64,000 bases of DNA from NCBI GenBank assembly GCA_963965975.1, contig OZ014421.1:2841001-2905000 (forward strand), given 5' to 3'. Shown in pieces: positions 60,801 to 64,000 of the stretch. The notes below the pieces were generated by a model. The model was not told where the DNA came from. It saw nothing but the letters and a program-made list of their open reading frames with translations, and searched no databases. Positions within the stretch are counted from its first letter, which is position 1, and every line of letters starts with the position of its first letter. This stretch comes from Xestospongia bergquistia. Its lineage: Eukaryota; Porifera; Demospongiae; Haplosclerida; Petrosiidae. Position numbers and translations under genes: made by a program.

Positions 60801-62731
60801 TAGAAATTTCAAGACTAGATAATAATTATTCAATAAACAAAACATGTTTAGCAATTTATTTAATCATTTATTAAAATATGAATGTTTGTAGGATATTATT
60901 ATTATATATACTATTATAAATTTTACAAAAAGTGACCGTTTTTCTATCCAATTGAAAGTATTCTAAGAAATATTGAAAAAAGTCTATTGTTGCTATGGAG
61001 TTACTTGATGCTTTAAGTTTTTAATTATCGACGAAAAAAAATGGAAATTTATGCCTTGTTGTACTGTATTGATATGTATACATGTCACATGACTTTAGTA
61101 CAGTATTGTTGCTATCTAGAAGCTGTAAAGCTGTATCTACATTTATAAATGTTGTTATAGTGACTTGAAAGGCTATCCTAGTGCTTGGATATTGGATTAC
61201 CTTATTAATACACTCGCTAAACTTGTATTTCTTTATTGCTTCACTGCTACCTCCATACACATGAATGTACAAAACCACAGCACTTATAGCAATAAAAACA
61301 TTAGAATGTCAATGTTCACTAAACTATAAAGAAACTATTAAACAATCAGTAGGACTAGTTATAATAAACATAATTCTGATTGGATGATAATGAGGAATTT
61401 CTGAACATGTTTTGCTTTGGAAACAGTGATGATGAATTTTTAGATGATGAGGAATAGGTCTGGAATGAGATAAATATAGATATGATTTAAAATAGTGATA
61501 AAACAGAATCATAAATTGATAAGCTATGTAATATTTGAGAAAATATGAAAGATATTAAGCAGGACAGGTATTAGCTAGCATTTACAAATACATAAGAACA
61601 ACTTTATCTATAACATAATGGCCATCAATTGTAATGACCATTATTCACTGTTGTTGTATTATGATAATAAATTATTACTTTCCAGAGATAACACAATTTA
61701 ATTGTCAACACACTTCATGGATATCAGTATACAAGATTTCATACCATATGATAAACCTTATTGTCTAGCTAACATCATAACTTTGTACTCACTACTTGAT
61801 ATACTTTAGTGTTTGCTTGTACATGACATTCCCTAATATCTTGATGATCAGTCAAACATCTATGCAAATACCTGTTTAGTAGAACACTACAAATCATTGG
61901 ATAAGGAAACACCAAATGAAATAAGAGCTTATATGGTTTTATGATCTTGACTTGTCTTGTACTACTACATGCTTTAGATGATTACTGGTACAGGAATTCA
62001 ACCTTCCATTATGAGCCAATAGCTACTATGATTATTTGAAGGTGATTTGTTGATATTTACTGGTTTCTCCACTTTCCTGATAATAGCGATCTACCACACT
62101 ATTATGTGTCACATATAGTTAACTAGAAATAATAGAACAAATTCTTACATACAGGAATAACAAATTCAGTATTCACTGTCACTAATTAGGGAACGAGGAA
62201 TGTTAATTAAAAGCGACTTTCAGTAATGAACTGGATAATGATTTCATAGAAGTTGTTGTGTTAACATTAATAACCACTAATACAAATCAAAACTTACTGT
62301 TTACTATTTATAAAGAATGACTAGTTTAGTCACTGAAGTACTCTTTCTAATTATAAAAATTGAAGAGGTTCTCTATTATGTTAATTATTCCTGTATTAAG
62401 ACAGATTGGTTTGATAAGAGTTTTATAATGTAGTATATTAAGTCTACAGTAGTAGCTATATATACATGAACATAACTGTATAATAATTGTACCATTGACA
62501 ATATCACATAGTGGATATTTACAAGAAATCATTAAAATTATAAATGTATTATGTGTTACTAGTACATTGAGTTGAAATTTATCTGTATAGTGTGTATTGT
62601 GTATGTATTGCTTCTTTGTTTTATTACTACAGGATGGCAGGACTGCATTACATTATGCAGCATCCAATAATCATCCAGAGATCATCAAAATATTAATTAC
62701 TAATGGTGCTGATATTACTGCTGTTGATAAG
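36821..62731 (+). CDS. Ankyrin-repeat gene, 5' part, one repeat per exon
   Basis: Exons supported by splice sites: 36821-36838 (start), 37213-37305, 38611-38712, 41631-41729, 51845-51943, 56468-56566, 60477-60575 and 62633-62731; the gene runs past the window. Every exon begins and ends in phase 0, so all join without a stop: 6 codons, then repeats of 31, 34, 33, 33, 33, 33 and 33 residues. Each ankyrin exon is one repeat (TALHxAA, GADI). The near identity of exons at 51845, 56468 and 62633 with the one at 1125 suggests the gene encodes the same ankyrin-GTPase-Death class, but no GTPase exon is in view. Introns hold a gypsy retrotransposon, piggyBac relics and MITEs. It could alternatively be two genes or include unused duplicate exons. 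Confidence 0.78.
37213..37305 (+). CDS. N-terminal ankyrin cap exon
   Basis: 93 bp, acceptor ctttgttag, donor gtatgt. DKLLIDSAKSGRLHEVKEAL then QGANVNAQDW: the LLxAAxxGxLxxVKxxLxxGAxVN form of a first ankyrin repeat. Confidence 0.85.
37306..38610. other. Intron, no gene seen
   Basis: AT-rich intron between the first two ankyrin exons; stops in all frames. Confidence 0.5.
38611..38712 (+). CDS. Ankyrin repeat exon
   Basis: 102 bp, acceptor atatgtag, donor gtaagt. GKWTSIYWASLRGHTDIVQY then LLEEAKADPNIPTS; 34 residues with one extra residue in the finger. Confidence 0.85.
38713..41630. other. Intron, no gene seen
   Basis: AT-rich intron of the ankyrin gene. A run of 12 G lies at 39394-39405. 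The ORFs at 39909 and 40580 have no recognisable content. Confidence 0.5.
41631..41729 (+). CDS. Ankyrin repeat exon
   Basis: 99 bp, acceptor ttaattgcag, donor gttagt. HGYTPLITAAVNGYLDVATM then LIKHDINIHHTDE. Confidence 0.87.
41946..42595. mobile_element. Candidate non-autonomous piggyBac-like element (650 bp)
   Basis: Flanked on both sides by TTAA (41942-41945 and 42596-42599), the piggyBac target duplication. Ends are inverted and imperfect: left CCTGGCTGCGG, right (reversed) CCTCTCTGTGCG. The interior is richer in GC than the surrounding intron and carries no ORF. Decayed piggyBac transposases lie 6-17 kb away. Confidence 0.45.
42937..42941. repeat. Target-site duplication of the gypsy element, left
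   Basis: CTAGT, repeated at 47272-47276 directly after the other LTR. Confidence 0.9.
42942..43135 (-). repeat. 3' LTR of the gypsy element
   Basis: 194 bp, TGTTGTAACC to ATTATCACA in + orientation. Compared with the other LTR it has aaaaacg for aaagacg, ggaatac for ggtttac and aatactc for aatattc. Confidence 0.96.
43136..43148 (-). other. Polypurine tract
   Basis: The - strand reads AAGAGGGGGGAAA directly against the 3' LTR, the expected plus-strand primer site. It also overlaps the end of the pol frame. Confidence 0.88.
43147..45369 (-). CDS. pol: Gypsy pol: reverse transcriptase (C-terminal part), RNase H, integrase
   Basis: 740 codons open from 45369, in the same frame as the gag-pro-RT part upstream. 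In order: RT catalytic box YIDD (about residue 29); RNase H with LLSCDASAYGLGAV and the IIYSDHQPLKYL region; integrase zinc-binding H-H-C-C (HDTHPG to HCHICQ); integrase core IDHAGPF, VSDNGPGF and YHPASNGLAER with the D-D-E set; and a C-terminal GPLSYEVQT (GPY/F-type) module. The ATG at 45369 is only the first Met after the stop; the natural protein would be one polyprotein. Breaks: the single upstream stop only. Confidence 0.95.
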   Translation of the reverse strand: MTFGISSAPSIFQRTMESLMQGLSGVLVYIDDILVTGKTPEEHLRNLDQVMHRLEQAGATLKESKCTLAASSVEYLGHIIDKDGLHPSEEKLRAIQLAPEPRNITELKSFLGLLNYYAKFLPNLSVVLFPLYRLLWDWTEEQSLVFKQAKKLLQSSNLLVHYDSQKELLLSCDASAYGLGAVLAHRMEDGSEKPIAFISRTLTPAEKNYSQLEKEGLAVVFSVKKFHQYLLGRKFIIYSDHQPLKYLFSENRPVPQMAAPRIQRWSLFLSSYQYVIQYRPGHKIANADAFSRLPIADKHFNFNFDVGEVNFLLNHLSEAIITASQIKHWTSKDPILSRVHHFILHGWNTTNSNDDLQPYFNRRNELSVVDGCVLWGSHVVIPPQGRAIVLEQLHDTHPGTNRMKSLARSYVWWPHLDSDIVNKVRHCHICQNNRSSPPKAPLHPWEWPSRPWARLHIDHAGPFHGKFFLVVVDAHSKWIDVQIVKSTSSDSTIAVLRYLFATHGLPEHIVSDNGPGFRSSAFQKFMSQNGIKHSFTSPYHPASNGLAERAVQTFKHAVLKMEGPMELRLARFLLKYRVTPQTTTGVSPSELLMGRRLRTSLDLLHPDTSCKVSDKQDKLIRNKVPRKYDIGDKLFAKNFHGTEWIPVKVTKVTGPLSYEVQTNSGIVLRRHVDHLRRNYSDIVAQEPVEDWFMSDALTQNPDPPAVQVDIPPPAQVRPIAVRHSTRVPRPVDRFAPLLQT
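45421..47034 (-). CDS. gag-pol: Gypsy gag, protease and start of reverse transcriptase
   Basis: 537 codons from ATG 47034, about 45 bp inside the 5' LTR, ending at TGA 45421-45423. Gag occupies roughly residues 1-185 (MAQTTVGKLEVFDPKRHNF, later YKFGCGHQGDSE). Two CCHC knuckles follow (CYRCGGPHLANKC and CHSCGKTGHISKVC), then an aspartic protease with DTGSAM, and the RT fingers (VRVCGDYKVTVN-type region, LDLSHAYQQL). The stop interrupts the RT 17 codons before the next open Met. Readthrough is possible but a disabling point mutation is more likely. Confidence 0.95.
   Translation of the reverse strand: MAQTTVGKLEVFDPKRHNFPKYVQRVQLYFKANNITEDRKKAVFLSVLGYETYEILANIFTNPETEDFDNLVDRLTNHFHPKSSIVAERYKFGCGHQGDSESLADFIADLRRLAACCNFKAHALDENLRDRFVCGLTQEYIRSRVLTETDDLSFDRAVEIAISLEGAKLNAQLMKSQIASHGTREVHRVGNRSSKPQNHSVVSCYRCGGPHLANKCRFIKEKCHSCGKTGHISKVCRSKPSVTPHLTQARSKGRSPKAANVVEETSTSFLVDLYQGFRVYSIPSRVAPLRVTVTAYGRKLDMELDTGSAMSIISEDTFKSLFQDEVKLKPTTISLRSYSGHLLTILGTADLKITYKSQQFTLFIVVVKGQGPTLLGRNWLQSIQLDWQSIKAVYYKSSVEELIKKHSRLFRSELGTIQGMKAKIFVPPEAQPHFFKPRPLPYTLKSRVEAELDRYVQDKVITPTQFSDWAAPIVPVIKADGNIRVCGDYKVTVNVVAKPEVYPLPRVDDLFTALSGGTLFSKLDLSHAYQQLELDEE
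47061..47073 (-). other. Primer-binding site (tRNA-Ser type)
   Basis: The - strand reads TGGCGACGAGAGC four bases inside the 5' LTR. TGGCGACGAG is complementary to the 3' end of animal tRNA-Ser(GCT) including CCA, the primer used by several metazoan gypsy lineages. Confidence 0.75.
47078..47271 (-). repeat. 5' LTR of the gypsy element
   Basis: 194 bp, 4 differences from the 42942-43135 copy. Followed by the CTAGT duplication at 47272-47276. Confidence 0.96.
47663..48610 (+). pseudogene. piggyBac-family transposase relic (PGBD type)
   Basis: The + strand pieces follow the DDE_Tnp_1_7 order: TPGPTSLPEFRLRP, VEKTNEFAHHKLERYTKR, WKPVTLTEMKVFVGIVLNM, LRDYWSTSNVCNIPFFRKVF, then RQIAVDESVISFKGR (catalytic D), YLKGKPYPWGLKAYVLSDSK, TGYMH, DLYNDQFYTSPLLADALEQM (second catalytic D), GITLTGTVLSK, LPVEIK. 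Stops occur after NM, within FKGR.FCQ, after LSK and at MMALA, and at least one frameshift, so it is dead. Its 3' end abuts an oppositely oriented transposase relic. Confidence 0.88.
48608..49418 (-). pseudogene. DDE-type transposase relic (unnamed metazoan family)
   Basis: The - strand reads, with frameshifts: YADEWLSSLHRGDIMSLTLL, NAAKLIGETVKKSDRTVREW, GRYQQRGVLWHNERLNKCVR, then FCQWVNEELRPNESGFPRRV, VETSRKWLHELGFHVL, then in another frame LDKTVVIFHDESIFSA (first catalytic D) and finally SKGKGADIMASDFIDEHN. This matches a transposase-like family widespread in cnidarians and sponges, with the HDES and SKG..IM.SDFI boxes. I cannot give its superfamily name with certainty. Confidence 0.75.
49504..50732. 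repeat. Duplicated intron block 3, first copy (matches 61130-62171)
   Basis: Colinear from gctgtatc.acatttataaa to cttacatacaggaataacaa. The only large difference is the 187-bp MITE at 49547-49733 plus its 6-bp target duplication and a short deletion or insertion near 49780. Confidence 0.92.
49547..49733. mobile_element. MITE, 187 bp, with a clean empty site in the paralogous block
   Basis: Ends GGGGTGGTTCTTGGTGTAA and (reversed) GGGGTCCTTCTTGGTGTAA, 17 of 19 matching. Flanked by TTGAAA (49541-49546 and 49734-49739). The other copy of the block has a single TTGAAA at 61165-61170 and no insert. The interior repeats gatgacatcatc in both orientations. Confidence 0.9.
50750..51250 (+). pseudogene. 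piggyBac (PGBD4-like) transposase relic
   Basis: The + strand fragments RTDEAVVPFKGYLSM (DEA.IPFKGR box), FFLDNFYGSCLLDLLIKNTY (the DNFF.S..L box with catalytic D) and LITCPLAISLYKKFMSGVDR, NDQLREYY (the CP..I..YN..M.GVD..DQLR box) come in family order, with frameshifts between them. It is a different lineage from the relic at 47663. Confidence 0.78.
51477..51960 (+). repeat. Duplicated ankyrin-exon unit, copy B
   Basis: Matches 740-1230 of copy A, with a 45-bp insert-like difference near 51557 and the exon at 51845. Homology to copies A, C and D stops shortly after the exon, where piggyBac-derived sequence begins. Confidence 0.82.
51845..51943 (+). CDS. Ankyrin repeat exon (copy B)
   Basis: 99 bp, phase 0, acceptor ttactacag, donor gtatga. 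DGWTALHYAASNNHPEIIKI then LITNGADITAVTK. Confidence 0.88.
51975..52440 (+). pseudogene. piggyBac transposase relic, C-terminal fragment
   Basis: Carries the same LP.SG.. SE / GVYRM-type region and a second KVMNGVDKIDNLRGYY-like box (ttatgaatggagtggataag to agggga tattataatg) as the relic at 50750-51250, with stops. Joined directly to copy B. Confidence 0.55.
52441..53624. other. Intron, mostly unassigned
   Basis: 52770-52900 resembles 39770-39890 (actaaacactcac.agatcttgat), a small dispersed repeat. A - strand stretch at 53390-53215 contains IVIIGDMNKEI in one frame, like the endonuclease GDFN box of LINE elements, and an intact ORF in another frame (53213-53401); neither is convincing. Confidence 0.4.
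53625..55330. repeat. Duplicated intron block 4, first copy (matches 57405-59480)
   Basis: Both copies share gctattagtcttt.tat, caacatgttctcactagtta and accagatga-type stretches, then a piggyBac relic, then ataagaaacaaat and ggctagcac. Divergence and indels are larger than in block 3. Confidence 0.75.
54240..54880 (+). pseudogene. piggyBac (PGBD4-like) transposase relic within block 4, first copy
   Basis: The + frame from 54347 reads HGFKILLRADAMTGYVCEFD then AYTGKK, the PGBD4 box that follows the first catalytic Asp. Sequence before it (acatagatgagaatatgg, tttatcaat) is a broken DEN..FKGR box. Frameshifts throughout. Confidence 0.72.
55351..57060 (+). repeat. Duplicated ankyrin-exon unit, copy C
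   Basis: Longest match to copy A (1-1560), including identical stretches such as gaaatcactgggaaaaacaa. Homology ends near 56905, before the position of the second exon of copy A. Confidence 0.9.
56468..56566 (+). CDS. Ankyrin repeat exon (copy C)
   Basis: 99 bp, phase 0, acceptor ttactacag, donor gtatga. DGWTALHFAAFNNRPEIIKI then LITNGADITTVNK. Confidence 0.87.
57405..59480. repeat. Duplicated intron block 4, second copy
   Basis: See 53625-55330. This copy lies downstream of ankyrin copy C, the first upstream of it, so the two sides of copy C are flanked by related piggyBac-bearing blocks. Confidence 0.75.
58380..58890 (+). pseudogene. piggyBac (PGBD4-like) transposase relic within block 4, second copy
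   Basis: The + frame reads HHGFKIWLRTDAMRGYICEF then DAYTGKN, same box as 54347 but with different damage. The downstream ORF at 58686-58889 is part of the same decayed gene. Confidence 0.72.
59481..60476. other. Intron, nothing recognised
   Basis: AT-rich, no repeat assigned. Confidence 0.5.
60477..60575 (+). CDS. Ankyrin repeat exon
   Basis: 99 bp, phase 0, acceptor attctttag, donor gtaagt. DGNTALMLACMKRHLNAAEL then LLEQGADMNIINK. Not one of the recently duplicated copies. Confidence 0.88.
61130..62171. repeat. Duplicated intron block 3, second copy (no MITE)
   Basis: Matches 49504-50732. It ends at aacaaattcagt and passes directly into ankyrin unit copy D, whereas in the first copy about 745 bp of piggyBac-related sequence lies between. 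Confidence 0.92.
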
Positions 62732-63283
62732 GTATGAAAGATTATTTTTTGATTTCATCAAATATTCAAAGATCATAGATAATATACTAAGTATGATATT
62801 AAAATGTTATTATAGATCAATGAGAATACTCTTTGTATTATCTGTTATTGTTTGTTAAATATGAAGACTGGTATAATCACTATTTTGTATAACTATCCTA
62901 TTCAGTTTTTTAGTTATAAATTACAGCTATATTGTGTTAGAATTATAATTAATTTGGTATCTAGGAAGTACAATATTACAATTTTTTAATACAAGGTTTA
63001 TATAAAATGTCTTTATACCAACTATTTGAATGAAACTAATTGCTTGACATATTTGTCATTTTGAAGTTGCATCTCAAAAATCTCAGTTTTATAAACATAC
63101 AGTTGCTATATATACATAACTATTCTATATGTATGCAAAACTGTTGTTTGATATATTTTAGTAGCAGTGTCTTAACAAATTAGGTCACAAATGTTTTGCA
63201 AATCAAGTCACATATATAATATTTCATATTAATAAAAATATTATGTTTGGCTTTCTATTATTATATATATGTTTCACTGGGGA
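62172..63283 (+). repeat. Duplicated ankyrin-exon unit, copy D
   Basis: Matches 690-1776 of copy A closely, including the whole intron after the exon up to the polypyrimidine tract of the next acceptor. Homology ends at cactgggg, where copy A has cactcag and its next exon. Confidence 0.92.
62633..62731 (+). CDS. Ankyrin repeat exon (copy D)
   Basis: 99 bp, phase 0, acceptor ttactacag, donor gtatga. DGRTALHYAASNNHPEIIKI then LITNGADITAVDK. Confidence 0.88.
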
Positions 63284-64000
63284 TGAGTTTCGATGACTTT
63301 GGCAAATGGTACAATCTCTTACTTTCTGTTCAATTTTACTGTCTAGTTTTGGCCACCAAATGAAGCTATGAGCTAATCCTTTCATTTTTACTACTCCTGT
63401 GTGAGCATGGTGTAATTCTTCTAATACTTGAGCTCTTAACTTGGTTGGAATGATGACTCATGTGCCCCACAACAAACATCCATCTAGTAAACTTAACTCC
63501 GTTTGTCGTCTATAGTAGGATATACAATCTGATGGAACATCTGATACGTTCTCTGCCCAACCTCTATGTACTAAATTAACTACTCTTGATAATACTGGAT
63601 CTTTCTCTGTACTTTTTCTTAAATCTGTTACTGTTAATGGTATAGATTCCAAGTGGTTCACCAGAGCAATTTAACTCTGCTGGAGGTGAAGAGGGTTCCT
63701 CTGTCGATGATATTGGTAATCTGCTCAATGCATCTGCATTAGCTAGTTCTTGACCTGGACGATATTTAACTGAATAGTTGTAACTTCCTAAAATCAAAGC
63801 CCACCTCTGGATTCTACAAGAGGCTAGTGTTGGAACTCTCTTGTGCTCTCCAAACAGATAAACTAATGGTTTATGGTCTGTGAATATCTCAAATTCTCTA
63901 CCAGCTAGGTATTGGTGAAACTTTTTGACACCAAAAATGATCGCTAACGCTTCCTTGTCGAGTTGTGAGTATTTTTTTCTGTTGGTGATAGTGTTCTTGA
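63284..64000 (-). mobile_element. Second Ty3/gypsy element, pol fragment, decayed and truncated
   Basis: The - strand carries, from the window end leftwards, RNase H (VKKFHQYLAGREFEIFTDHK, then RIQRWALILGSYNYSVKY), a linker with LANADALSRLPIS, then SLLDGCLLWGT and the integrase zinc-binding region ending at RDCTICQSHRNSSP near 63284. Frameshifts at about 63970 and 63660 and a stop at about 63455 show decay. It is clearly a different lineage from the element at 42942. The integrase core is missing: the sequence switches to ankyrin unit D. Confidence 0.88.

Overview
The window looks like nuclear DNA from an early-branching animal, most likely a demosponge of the Amphimedon type. This is inferred from AT-rich sequence, short GT-AG introns (some only about 50 bp), single-repeat ankyrin exons, and an ankyrin-GTPase-Death protein of a kind abundant in sponges. 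No species marker such as rRNA is present. There is no bacterial gene organisation, tRNA, rRNA or CRISPR array.

Left part (1-6420, + strand): the 3' half of an ankyrin / Roco-like GTPase / Death-Death gene. Its splice sites and phases join cleanly up to the stop codon. A decayed CACTA (tnp2-type) transposase follows at 7.6-8.9 kb on the - strand, then duplicated blocks (8.9-10.9 kb) that recur at 32.2-35.6 kb and carry decayed - strand exons.

Middle (11.5-18.4 kb): a divergent pair, CCDC22 (-) and a NUP98-like FG/GLEBS nucleoporin (+). Both are recognisable exon by exon, but both carry frameshifts and lack their C-terminal parts. A THAP-domain fragment (+) and - strand exons of a secreted or membrane protein follow, including a transmembrane exon and a tail with an ITIM-like tyrosine motif. 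From 18.4 to 32.2 kb there is little coding sequence: a dispersed repeat family (about 0.8-1.2 kb), an insertion with hAT-type ends, a foldback element, microsatellites, a 27-bp minisatellite, and one relic of the C-terminal domain of the Roco-like family.

Right part (34.5-64 kb): a second ankyrin gene on the + strand that runs off the window. It starts with a six-codon first exon (36821), has a possible alternative first exon at 34508, and continues as one ankyrin repeat per exon, nearly all 99 bp and phase 0 on both sides. Exon and flanking intron have been duplicated as units, and four copies of one unit lie in the window: one in the left-hand gene and three here. The introns hold a young Ty3/gypsy LTR retrotransposon (42942-47271, antisense; 4 differences between its LTRs; one in-frame stop in the polyprotein), several piggyBac relics, another DDE transposase relic, and small non-autonomous elements. 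A second, decayed gypsy fragment begins exactly where the last duplicated unit loses its homology (about 63283) and runs to the window end.

Taken together, the locus shows an innate-immunity-like ankyrin-GTPase-Death family growing by intron-exon unit duplication in a transposon-rich setting, with two housekeeping-type genes (CCDC22, NUP98) present as damaged partial copies.
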